NCBI RefSeq assembly: GCF_038066595.1
Contig: NZ_JBBUTH010000005.1
Span: 1-64,000, forward strand
DNA from: Pseudaquabacterium inlustre
GTDB lineage: Bacteria > Pseudomonadota > Gammaproteobacteria > Burkholderiales > Burkholderiaceae_C
DNA length: 64,000 nt
Reading direction: 5' to 3'
Shown: one piece after another, positions 7,484-15,565 of the stretch
Position numbering within the stretch: the first letter of the stretch is position 1
How the letters are laid out: every line of letters begins with the position of its first letter
Program-made: the position numbers and the translations under genes
Notes under the pieces: generated by a model
What the model saw: the letters and a program-made list of their open reading frames with translations, nothing else
Database searches by the model: none
Told to the model about the DNA's origin: nothing

Positions 7484-10400
7484 TTGTCCATCCACGTTGC
7501 GCTGAACCACGTCACGCACTACCGCTATGACCGGCGGGTCAGCCTGTCGCCGCAGGTGGTGCGCCTGCGCCCGGCGCCGCATTGCCGCACGCCCATCCTC
7601 AGCTACTCGCTGAAGGTCGAGCCGGTCGAGCACTTCATCAACTGGCAGCAGGACCCGTTCTCCAACCACCTGGCGCGCCTGGTGTTCCCGGAGAAGACCA
7701 CCGAGTTCAAGGTCACGGTCGACCTGGTGGCCGAGATGTCGGTCTACAACCCGTTCGACTTCTTCCTGGAGCCGGGCGCCGAGACCTATCCGTTCGCCTA
7801 CGGCGAGGCGCTGGCGCAGGAGCTGGCACCCTACCTGGCGGTGGGCGAGCCCACGCCGGCGCTGGCCGCCTTCCTGGCCACCATCGACCGCAGCGAGGTG
7901 CGCACCATCGACTTCCTGGTGGGCCTGAACCAGCGCCTGCAGCACGACATCCGCTACCTGATCCGCATGGAGCCGGGCGTGCAGACGCCCGACGAGACGC
8001 TGACCAAGGCCAGCGGCTCGTGCCGCGACACCGGCTGGCTGCTGGTGCAGACCCTGCGCCACCTGGGCCTGGCCGCGCGCTTCGTCTCGGGCTACCTGAT
8101 CCAGCTGAAGCCCGACGTCAAGGCGCTGGACGGCCCCAGCGGCACCGAGGTCGACTTCACCGACCTGCACGCCTGGTGCGAGGTGTTCCTGCCCGGCGCC
8201 GGCTGGATCGGCCTGGACCCCACCTCGGGCCTGCTGGCCGGCGAGGGCCACATTCCCGTGGCCTGCACGCCGGTGCCCAGCAGCGCCGCGCCGATCAGCG
8301 GCGCAGTGGACGAGTGCGAGGTGAGCTTCGAGCACCACATGCAGATCACGCGCATTTACGAGTCGCCGCGCGTGACCCAGCCCTACACCGACGAGCAATG
8401 GGCCGAGGTGCTGGCCCTGGGCGAATCGGTGGATGCCAAGCTGCAGGCCGGCGACGTGCGCCTGACCATGGGCGGCGAGCCCACCTTCGTCAGCGTGGAC
8501 GACCGCGACGGCGCCGAATGGAACACCGATGCGCTGGGCCCCACCAAGCGCATCCTGGCGCAAGACCTCACGCAGCGCCTGCGCGCGCACTATGCCGACG
8601 GCGGCTTCCTGCACTTCGGCCAGGGCAAGTGGTACCCCGGCGAGCAGCTGCCGCGCTGGGCGCTCAGCATCTGCTGGCGCGCCGACGGCCAGCCCTGCTG
8701 GCATGACCCGAGCCTGTTCGCCGACGAGCGCGACGACCACCGCTACACCGAGGCCGATGCCCAGGCCTTCATGCAGGCACTGACGCGCCGCCTGGGCGTC
8801 ACCGCCGACCATGTGCAGCCGGGCTACGAGGACACCTGGTACTTCCTGTGGCGCGAGCGCCGCCTGCCGGTCAATGTCGACCCCTTCGACGCGCGCCTGG
8901 ACGACGAGATGGAGCGCGTGCGCCTGCGCCGCGTGTTCGGCCAGGGGCTCGACCAGGTGGTGGGCTATGCGCTGCCGCTGCGCCGGGCCGAAGGCGGCGC
9001 GGCCCTGGCCGGCGCACGCTGGGAGACCGGGCCCTGGTTCTTCCGCGACGAGCGCATGTACCTGTTCCCCGGCGATTCGCCGATGGGCTACCGCCTGCCG
9101 CTGGATTCGCTGCCCTGGGTCAGTGGCACCGAATACCCGTACCACATCGAGCACGACCCCTTCGCGCCGCGCGATGCGCTGCCGGCCGCGGCCGCCATCC
9201 GCAGCCAGTACGCCGCGCATGTGGTGGGCGGCGGCTTTGCCGAGGGCGGCGTGGTGGCCGTTCAGGGGCAGGGCCACCATGTGCCGGCGGGCGCTGGTGC
9301 CGGCGCGGGCTGGCCGGCTGCCGGCACCGGCCTGTCCGGTGGCACTGCGCCGGGCACCGGGCCGGGCACGGCATCGGCCGCGGCACTGGCCAACAGCGCG
9401 GCCGCGTCGGTGGATCTGTCGCGCTCGCCCAGCCGCTTCGAATCAGCCGCGTGGATCGTGCGCACGGCCCTGGTGGTGGAGGTGCGCGACCCCGCGCGCG
9501 TCAACGGGCCCAAGGTCGAGGCCGCGGCACTGGCCAGCGGCCGCCAGCGCGGCGTGCTGTATGTCTTCATGCCGCCGCTGCAGCGCCTGGAGGACTACCT
9601 GGAGCTGCTGGCCGCGGTGGAGGCCACCGCCGTCGAGCGCGGCGTCAAGCTGGTGCTGGAAGGCTACCCGCCGCCACGCGACCCGCGCCTGAAGCTGCTG
9701 CAGGTCACGCCCGACCCCGGCGTCATCGAGGTCAACATCCACCCGGCGCACGACTGGAAGGAACTGGTCGAGCACACCGAGTTCCTGTACGACGCGGCCT
9801 GGCAGAGCCGCCTGTCCACCGAGAAGTTCATGCTCGACGGCCGCCACACCGGCACCGGCGGCGGCAACCACATCGTGCTGGGCGGCGCGCGGCCCGAGGA
9901 TTCGCCCTTCCTGCGCCGGCCCGATGTGCTGGCCTCGCTGCTGGCCTGCTGGCACAACCACCCCAGCTTGAGCTACCTGTTCTCGGGCCTGTTCATCGGC
10001 CCCACCAGCCAGGCGCCGCGCGTCGACGAGGCGCGCAACGACCAGCTGTACGAGCTGGAGATCGCCCTCGGCGAGATCGAGCGCAACAAGGCGGTGTACG
10101 GCCAGGAGATGCCGCCCTGGCTGGTGGACCGCACGCTGCGCAACATCCTGGTGGATGTGACCGGCAACACCCACCGCAGCGAGTTCTGCATCGACAAGCT
10201 GTACTCGCCCGACAGCGCAACCGGGCGCCTCGGCCTGCTGGAACTGCGCGCCTTCGAGATGCCGCCGCATGCGCGCATGAGCGTGGCCCAGCAGCTGCTG
10301 CTGCGCGCGCTGGTGGCGCGCTTCTGGGCCGAGCCTTACCGTGCACCGCTGGTGCGCTGGGGCACGGCGCTGCACGACCGCTTCCTGCTGCCCACCTTCC

Positions 10401-11032
10401 AGTGGATGGACTTCGAGGACCTGCTCGACGAGCTGCGCCAGGCCGGCTTCGCGTTCAAGGCGGAATGGTTCGCGCCGCACTTCGAGTTCCGCTTCCCGAA
10501 GATCGGCAGCCATGTGGCGCGTGGCGTGCAACTGCAGCTGCGCACCGCGCTGGAGCCCTGGCATGTGATGGGCGAGGAGGGGGCTGCCGGCGGCACCGTG
10601 CGCTACGTGGATTCGTCGGTCGAGCGCCTGGAGCTCAAGGCCTCGGGCCTGACCGATCCGCGCCATGTGGTCACGGTCAATGGCGTGGCCGTGCCGATGC
10701 AGCCCACCGGCCGCGCCGGTGAGTACGTCTGCGGCATCCGCTACCGCGCCTGGCAGCCGCCGAGCGCGCTGCACCCGACCATCGGCGTGGACGCACCGCT
10801 GACCTTCGACCTGGTCGATCGCTGGAGCCAGCGCTCGCTGGGCGGCTGCCAGTACCACGTGGCACATCCGGGCGGGCGCAACTACGCCACCTTCCCGATC
10901 AACGCCTACGAGGCCGAGAGCCGGCGCCTGGCGCGCTTCTTCACCATCGGCCACACGCCGGGCACGATGCGGGTGGGCCAGGCCGAGCACAGCCTGGAGT
11001 TCCCGTTCACGCTGGACCTGCGCACCGCGTGA
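7484..11032 (+). CDS. transglutaminase-like protease/ligase fused to DUF2126 (COG1305-COG4196)
   Basis: Very large cytoplasmic protein (1182 residues, no signal peptide). An N-terminal beta-rich Bact_transglu_N region (SIHVALNHVTHYRYD) precedes a transglutaminase core with triad C180 (GSCRDTGWLL), H229 (DLHAWCEVF) and D245 (GLDPTSG). The C-terminal two thirds is DUF2126, with blocks such as LTMGGEPTFVSVDDRDG and GGNHIVLGG. The best start is TTG at 7484 with AGAGG 6-7 bases upstream; upstream TTG codons lack this. A Gly/Ala/Pro-rich low-complexity stretch (about residues 587-655) interrupts DUF2126. Known only from genomic association with ATP-grasp and alpha-E genes; proposed to cleave or cross-link peptide products. 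Substrate unknown. Confidence 0.9.
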   Translation: MSIHVALNHVTHYRYDRRVSLSPQVVRLRPAPHCRTPILSYSLKVEPVEHFINWQQDPFSNHLARLVFPEKTTEFKVTVDLVAEMSVYNPFDFFLEPGAETYPFAYGEALAQELAPYLAVGEPTPALAAFLATIDRSEVRTIDFLVGLNQRLQHDIRYLIRMEPGVQTPDETLTKASGSCRDTGWLLVQTLRHLGLAARFVSGYLIQLKPDVKALDGPSGTEVDFTDLHAWCEVFLPGAGWIGLDPTSGLLAGEGHIPVACTPVPSSAAPISGAVDECEVSFEHHMQITRIYESPRVTQPYTDEQWAEVLALGESVDAKLQAGDVRLTMGGEPTFVSVDDRDGAEWNTDALGPTKRILAQDLTQRLRAHYADGGFLHFGQGKWYPGEQLPRWALSICWRADGQPCWHDPSLFADERDDHRYTEADAQAFMQALTRRLGVTADHVQPGYEDTWYFLWRERRLPVNVDPFDARLDDEMERVRLRRVFGQGLDQVVGYALPLRRAEGGAALAGARWETGPWFFRDERMYLFPGDSPMGYRLPLDSLPWVSGTEYPYHIEHDPFAPRDALPAAAAIRSQYAAHVVGGGFAEGGVVAVQGQGHHVPAGAGAGAGWPAAGTGLSGGTAPGTGPGTASAAALANSAAASVDLSRSPSRFESAAWIVRTALVVEVRDPARVNGPKVEAAALASGRQRGVLYVFMPPLQRLEDYLELLAAVEATAVERGVKLVLEGYPPPRDPRLKLLQVTPDPGVIEVNIHPAHDWKELVEHTEFLYDAAWQSRLSTEKFMLDGRHTGTGGGNHIVLGGARPEDSPFLRRPDVLASLLACWHNHPSLSYLFSGLFIGPTSQAPRVDEARNDQLYELEIALGEIERNKAVYGQEMPPWLVDRTLRNILVDVTGNTHRSEFCIDKLYSPDSATGRLGLLELRAFEMPPHARMSVAQQLLLRALVARFWAEPYRAPLVRWGTALHDRFLLPTFQWMDFEDLLDELRQAGFAFKAEWFAPHFEFRFPKIGSHVARGVQLQLRTALEPWHVMGEEGAAGGTVRYVDSSVERLELKASGLTDPRHVVTVNGVAVPMQPTGRAGEYVCGIRYRAWQPPSALHPTIGVDAPLTFDLVDRWSQRSLGGCQYHVAHPGGRNYATFPINAYEAESRRLARFFTIGHTPGTMRVGQAEHSLEFPFTLDLRTA

Positions 11033-11101
11033 TGTGCCGAATGGCACCCGCTCGGGTGGGAAGCCGCGTGCCAGCGCCCGCCGGCAAGGCATCATCGGAC
11101 C

Positions 11102-13702
11102 ATGTCCGAGCGATGGCTGAACGATGACGGCGAGGTGAAGCCCGGTCCCGGTGCCCCGGCGCCGGGCGCCGCCGTGGCGGCGCTGGTGCGCCGTGCCAGC
11201 CCCGGCGCGTGGGACGAGTGGCGGGCCGCCGGTCCCGGCCAGCTGGCCGGTGCGGCGGCCGAGCACTGGCAGCGCTTCGTGCAGATCCTCGGCCCGGCCG
11301 GCTGGGCCGACCTGCCGGGCCGCCACCACCGCGTGGGCCAGCGCGTGCAGGAGGACGGCGCCACCTACAACGTCTACGCCGACGGCGACACCGGCGCGCG
11401 GCCCTGGCCGCTGGCGCTGCTGCCCTACATCGTGGGCGCGGATGACTGGGCCCAGCTCGAGCGTGGCGTGGCGCAGCGCGCGCGCCTGCTCGAAGCCACG
11501 ATGGCCGACCTGTACGGCCCGCAGCGGTTGCTGCGCGACGCGCTGCTGCCGGCCTCGCTGATCTACGCCCATCCGCAGTACCTGCGGCCGGTGCGCGGCC
11601 TGCAGCCGGTGGGCGGGCAGTGGCTGCACCTGCTGGCCTTCGACCTGATGCGCGGCCCCGACGGCCGTTTCAGCGTGCTGGCGCAGCGCGCGCAGGCGCC
11701 CTCGGGCCTGGGCTACCTGCTGGAGAACCGGCTGCTGATCGCGCCGCAGTTCCGCGAGCAGTTCGCCGAGCTGAATGTGCAGCGCGTGGCGGCCAGCTTC
11801 CGGGCGCTCCTCGATGGCCTGCTGCGCGCCAGCCCGGCCGGCGCACGCAGCCGCATCGTGCTGCTCACGCCCGGTCCGCTGAACGAAACCTACTTCGAGC
11901 AGGCCTTCCTGGCGCGTTACCTGGGTGTCTCGCTGGTCGAGGGCAGTGACCTCACGGTGCGTGGCCAGCAGCTGTACCTGAAGACCATGCATGGCCTGGA
12001 GCCGGTGCACGTGGTGCTGCGCCGCGTCGACGACGAGTTCCTCGATCCGCTGGAACTGCGCGGCGACTCGGCCCTGGGCATCCCCGGCCTGATGCAGGCG
12101 CTGCGCGCCGGCACCGTGGTGCTGGCCAATGCGCCCGGCGCCGGCGTGCTCGAAAGCCCCGGCCTGGCCGCCTTCTGGCCCGGCGTGGCCGAGCGCCTGC
12201 TGGGCGAGCCCCTGGCCATGCCGGCGGCCACCAGCTGGTGGTGTGGCGAGGCCGCGGTGTGGGCCGAGCAGCGCGAGCACCTGGCCGACTACGTGGTGGC
12301 GCCCACCTTCCCCGACAGCGGCTTCGGCCCGCGCGTGGCCGCGGCGCTGCCGGCCGACGAGCGCGCACGCCTGGCCGCGCGCATCGACGCCGACCCCGCG
12401 GCCTACACGCTGCAGGCGCGTGTGCGCCTGTCCGAGACGCCGGTGTTCGCCCACGGCCAGATGCACCCGCGCGCGGCGGTGCTGCGCGTGTACGCGGTGG
12501 CCGATGGCGCCGGCGGCTGGCGCGTGCTGCCCGGCGGCCTGACCCGCGTGGCCGGGCCGGCCGAGGGCGGCGTGGCCCCCGATCCCTGGCTGAGCATGCA
12601 GCATGGCAGCGCCAGCGCCGACACCTGGGTCATCACCCGCGGCGAGGTCGACGACAGCACGCTGCTGCCGCGTGCATTGACTGCCGACGACCTGCGCGGC
12701 TGGCACCGCAGCGTCACCAGCCGCGCGGCCGAGAACCTGTTCTGGCTGGGCCGCTACACCGAGCGCGCCGAGAACACCGTGCGCCTGGCGCGCCTGGTGC
12801 TCGAGTCGCTGCCGGGCGCCAGCGCGCCGGTGCTGCGCCTGCTGGGCGAACTGTCGGTGTGGCACGGCCTGGTGGGGCGCGACGTGCCCACGCCGCAGCA
12901 ATCACCACGCGTGTTCGAGCGCGTGCTGCTGGCCGGCCTGCGCGGCAACGACCTGGCCTCGGGCGTGGGCCGCAACCTGCGCAGCCTGCGCCACTGCGCG
13001 CTGGCGCTGCGCGAGCGCCTGTCGCCCGAGCACTGGCGGCTGATCCACGAGGTGGACCGCCGTTTCGAGCAGCACCTGGACGACGCGCTGAAGGCCGGCG
13101 ACGGCCATGCCACGGTGGCCGACGTGCAGGGCGTGCTTGGCCGCGCGGCCACGCACCTGTCGGCCATCACCGGCGCGCAGACCGACCGCATGACCCGCGA
13201 CGACGGCTGGCGCCTGCTCAGCGTGGGCCGCCAGATCGAACGCCTGGACATGCTGGCCCATGCGCTGGCGCTGGGCTTCGAGCTGCGCGTGCACGAGGCC
13301 GACGACGGTTTCGCGCTGCTGCTGGGACTGTTCGACAGCCTGATCACCTACCGCGCCCAGTTCCAGGCGCGGCGCGAGGTGCTGCCGCTGCTGCACCTGC
13401 TGGTCTTCGACACCGACAACCCGCGCTCGCTGGCCTGGGTGGCGCGCACCATGCGCGACCGCCTGCGCAAGCTGGCGCGTGGCGGGGCCGGTGACGACTG
13501 GGTGGCCGGTGTCACCGCCGACCTGCCGCAGCCCGAGGGCTGGGACCTGGCCGGCCTGGGCACGGCCGATGCCGACGGCGGCCATGCCGCGCTGGTGGCC
13601 GCGCTGCGCCAGTGCTGCACCGCCGCGCGTGGCCTGTCCGACGAGATCGGCCGCCACCTCTTCGTGCACGTGGCCTCGCCCGAGCACCGCGTGTGGCAAT
13701 GA
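11102..13702 (+). CDS. fused circularly permuted ATP-grasp and alpha-E protein
   Basis: 866-residue fusion. Residues about 60-530 correspond to the ATP-grasp gene at 4973, and residues from about 536 (RAAENLFWLGRYTERAENT) correspond to the alpha-E gene at 6433. The ATP-grasp half has diverged at positions conserved in the stand-alone copy: the EDN triplet is A194-Q195-R196 (VLAQRAQAPSGLGY), and the Lys-Glu/GAGGYG segment is A400-PTFPDSGFG, so the nucleotide site may be altered or lost. The closing VLPGGLTRVAG block is kept. ATG at 11102. Its stop overlaps the next transglutaminase gene as ATGA. Family assignment is secure; ligase activity is doubtful. Confidence 0.9.
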   Translation: MSERWLNDDGEVKPGPGAPAPGAAVAALVRRASPGAWDEWRAAGPGQLAGAAAEHWQRFVQILGPAGWADLPGRHHRVGQRVQEDGATYNVYADGDTGARPWPLALLPYIVGADDWAQLERGVAQRARLLEATMADLYGPQRLLRDALLPASLIYAHPQYLRPVRGLQPVGGQWLHLLAFDLMRGPDGRFSVLAQRAQAPSGLGYLLENRLLIAPQFREQFAELNVQRVAASFRALLDGLLRASPAGARSRIVLLTPGPLNETYFEQAFLARYLGVSLVEGSDLTVRGQQLYLKTMHGLEPVHVVLRRVDDEFLDPLELRGDSALGIPGLMQALRAGTVVLANAPGAGVLESPGLAAFWPGVAERLLGEPLAMPAATSWWCGEAAVWAEQREHLADYVVAPTFPDSGFGPRVAAALPADERARLAARIDADPAAYTLQARVRLSETPVFAHGQMHPRAAVLRVYAVADGAGGWRVLPGGLTRVAGPAEGGVAPDPWLSMQHGSASADTWVITRGEVDDSTLLPRALTADDLRGWHRSVTSRAAENLFWLGRYTERAENTVRLARLVLESLPGASAPVLRLLGELSVWHGLVGRDVPTPQQSPRVFERVLLAGLRGNDLASGVGRNLRSLRHCALALRERLSPEHWRLIHEVDRRFEQHLDDALKAGDGHATVADVQGVLGRAATHLSAITGAQTDRMTRDDGWRLLSVGRQIERLDMLAHALALGFELRVHEADDGFALLLGLFDSLITYRAQFQARREVLPLLHLLVFDTDNPRSLAWVARTMRDRLRKLARGGAGDDWVAGVTADLPQPEGWDLAGLGTADADGGHAALVAALRQCCTAARGLSDEIGRHLFVHVASPEHRVWQ

Positions 13703-14613
13703 GCGCCGGGCCCGTGTGGCTGTCGGTCTGCCACGACACCCACTACCGCTATGACATGCCGGTGGAAGTGGCGCACCACAGCGCCCACCTGCGCCCGCGC
13801 GACACCGACACGCAGCGCGTGGTCGACTGGCAGTTGCAGATCGATCCAGCGCCCGATGGCGCCGTGCAGCAGAGCCTGGACGCCTTCGGCAACTGGCGCC
13901 ACGGCTTCAGCCATGCCCAGGTGCATGCCTCGCTGACCGTGCGCTCGAGCTTTCGCGTGCAGATCCGCCCGCCGCGCGCGCTGCGCGCCGACGACAGCCC
14001 GCCGTGGGAGGCCGTGGCCCATGCGCTGCGCTACGCGGCCGGCGTACAGCAGCCCGAGGCCGCCGAGTTCGTGCTGGGCTCGCGCTTCGCGCCACACGAC
14101 GCGCGGCTGGCCGCGTTCGCGGCCGACCTGTTCACGCCGCAGCGGCCGCTGCTGGCCGGCGCGCTGGCGCTGATGCAGCGGGTGCACCGCCACATGCGCT
14201 ACCGCCCGCTGTCCACCGATGTGGCCACCGATGCCCCCACGGCGTTGGACCGCGGCGAGGGCGTGTGCCAGGACTTCGCGCACCTGACCATCGGTGCGCT
14301 GCGCTCGCTGGGTCTGGCCGCGCGCTATGTCAGCGGCTACCTGCTGACCCATCCGCCCGAGGGCCAGCCGCGCCTGGTGGGGGCCGACGCCAGCCATGCC
14401 TGGCTGGCCGTGTGGTGCCCGCGCCAGGGCTGGGTGGCGCTGGACCCCACCAACGACTGCGTGGTGGGCTGCGACCATGTCACGCTGGCCTGGGGCCGCG
14501 ACTATGGCGACGTGGCGCCGCTGCGCGGCGTGATCCGTGGCGGTGGCAGTGCGCCGCCCGAGGTGGCGGTGACGGTGATGCCGCTGTCGCCACTGACACC
14601 ACCTGAGGCCTGA
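13699..14613 (+). CDS. transglutaminase-like cysteine peptidase/ligase (COG1305)
   Basis: 304-residue cytoplasmic protein with the same N-terminal beta domain as the giant upstream (LSVCHDTHYRYD). The core triad is C190 (GEGVCQDFAHL), H233 (DASHAWLAVW) and D249 (ALDPTND). It starts inside the previous stop codon (ATGA), so it is translationally coupled to the ATP-grasp/alpha-E fusion. This pair plus the upstream trio gives the block two transglutaminases, two alpha-E domains and two ATP-grasp domains. No DUF2126 here. A strong hairpin follows 28 bases after the stop. Confidence 0.92.
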   Translation: MSAGPVWLSVCHDTHYRYDMPVEVAHHSAHLRPRDTDTQRVVDWQLQIDPAPDGAVQQSLDAFGNWRHGFSHAQVHASLTVRSSFRVQIRPPRALRADDSPPWEAVAHALRYAAGVQQPEAAEFVLGSRFAPHDARLAAFAADLFTPQRPLLAGALALMQRVHRHMRYRPLSTDVATDAPTALDRGEGVCQDFAHLTIGALRSLGLAARYVSGYLLTHPPEGQPRLVGADASHAWLAVWCPRQGWVALDPTNDCVVGCDHVTLAWGRDYGDVAPLRGVIRGGGSAPPEVAVTVMPLSPLTPPEA

Positions 14614-14641
14614 CGCCTGACGCCGGGCCCCTGAAACGACA

Positions 14642-14675
14642 ACGCGGTGGCACCGCTTGCGCAGTGCCACCGCGT
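14642..14675. terminator. 12-bp perfect hairpin between convergent genes
   Basis: ACGCGGTGGCAC (14642-14653) and GTGCCACCGCGT (14664-14675) are perfect complements around a 10-base loop. Located between the convergent transglutaminase gene and the repeat-protein gene, it can serve both strands. No T-run is seen, which is common for terminators in such GC-rich DNA. Confidence 0.6.
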
Positions 14676-14718
14676 GGCATCGGTCGCAGGCGCCGCAGCG
14701 CCTGCATCGGATGTCGGA

Positions 14719-15090
14719 TTACTTCTTGGCGGCGCCTTCGCCCACCGGGTTCGTGCCAGCCTTCTCGGCGGCAGCGGCTTCCTTCTTGACGTCGGCGCGG
14801 GCCTTGGTCGACTTGGCCTTCTCGACGGCGCCGGCGCCTTCACCCTTCGGGGCGGTGCCAGCCTTCTCGGCGGCGGCGGCTTCCTTCTTCACTTCGGCGC
14901 GGGCCTTGGTCGACTTGGCAGCCTCCTTGGCGCCAGCGTCTTCACCCTTGGGCAGGGTGCCGGCCTTCTCGGCGGCGGCGGCTTCCTTCTTCACCTCGGC
15001 GCGGGCCTTCGGGGCTTCCTGGGCCAGCACCGACTGGCTGGCGAACACGGCGGCGATGAGGGCGGACAGGGTGATCAGCGATTTCTTCAT
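14719..15090 (-). CDS. small secreted Ala/Lys/Glu repeat protein
   Basis: 123-residue protein with a clear signal peptide (MKKSLITLSALIAAVFA, cleavage after SVLA-Q). The mature part consists of about three 34-residue repeats of the type KARAEVKKEAAAAEKAGT followed by PKGE. The composition predicts a charged alpha-helical or disordered periplasmic polypeptide. Similar Burkholderiales proteins are often labelled TolA-like on composition alone; I see no TolA C-terminal domain and assign no function. ATG 15090 has AGGAA just upstream (AGGAATAGCCATG). It is convergent with the transglutaminase block, so any link to it is only positional. Confidence 0.8.
   Translation of the reverse strand: MKKSLITLSALIAAVFASQSVLAQEAPKARAEVKKEAAAAEKAGTLPKGEDAGAKEAAKSTKARAEVKKEAAAAEKAGTAPKGEGAGAVEKAKSTKARADVKKEAAAAEKAGTNPVGEGAAKK
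14755..15012 (-). repeat. 102-bp tandem repeat within the secreted repeat protein gene
   Basis: Copies begin at 14755, 14857 and 14959 on the plus strand (GCCAGCC/GCCGGCC TTCTCGGCGG), a period of exactly 102 bp or 34 codons. Two units are complete and the third, partial unit is the signal-peptide-proximal one. Copies differ at several third positions and at a few residues, so the duplication is not recent. Confidence 0.85.
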
Positions 15091-15565
15091 GGCTATTCCT
15101 CTTACGTGGTTTCGAACTGTGGACATGCCACCGATGCCGGGCCGATCCCGGCGGGCTCGCCGTGACATTCACGTCGAACACCTGCTCCAGCAACGCGTTT
15201 GCAGCCTGGGCCGTTGACGCCTGCCGTGGCCTTTCGGGCCGCTTGGCGGGATTCGCCGGTAGCCCTTGGATTATGCCCGCCGGCCTTGCACCATCCGGTT
15301 GTGTCGCGCTCAAGCAACGTTGGCCGCGGCCCCCCGGGCCAGGCACCTGCCAACACCTGTCACGAAGGGGCGCCCACGCCGCGCCGTACCCCATGCCGGC
15401 CCGGGCCACGGCGCCGGGCTTTGATGCAGGTCATGCGCGCCCCGGTCTCCGGGGGAAACCACGGTTCTGGCGGCGTGACGGCGCTGCGTACAGTGGATTG
15501 AACAAATCGAACGGTCGTTCGATTCTTCGTGGGGATCTCGGGCTGCGGGCCCGACAGGAGGCGCA
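15091..15565. other. 475-bp divergent intergenic region
   Basis: Lies between the leftward repeat-protein gene and the rightward hydrolase gene. It must hold both promoters. On the right side are TACAGT at 15489-15494 (possible -10) and the TetR-type palindrome at 15505-15524. Several frames stay open through it, as expected at this GC content, but none shows a credible protein pattern, signal peptide or Shine-Dalgarno site. I see no RNA gene in it. Confidence 0.6.
15505..15524. promoter_or_regulatory. TetR-family type operator palindrome
   Basis: AATCGAAC-GGTC-GTTCGATT: two perfect 8-base arms around a 4-base centre, containing the CGAACGG/CGTTCG pattern common to TetR/AcrR-family operators. 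It sits 10 bases downstream of the possible -10 TACAGT and 41 bases before the hydrolase ATG, a position suited to repression. No tetR gene is in the window, so the regulator would act from elsewhere. Confidence 0.5.

Noticed and set aside
11034..11058. Small overlapping stem-loops (GTGCC-GAAT-GGCAC and CACCC-GCTC-GGGTG) before the fused ATP-grasp gene
   Set aside because: Stems are only 5 bp and mutually exclusive; expected by chance in DNA this GC-rich.
9443..12901. A 1152-codon open frame on the minus strand opposite the transglutaminase and ATP-grasp/alpha-E genes
   Set aside because: Composition is a His/Arg/Gln/Gly-rich antisense pattern typical of the complement of GC-rich genes; the plus-strand genes have clear domains.
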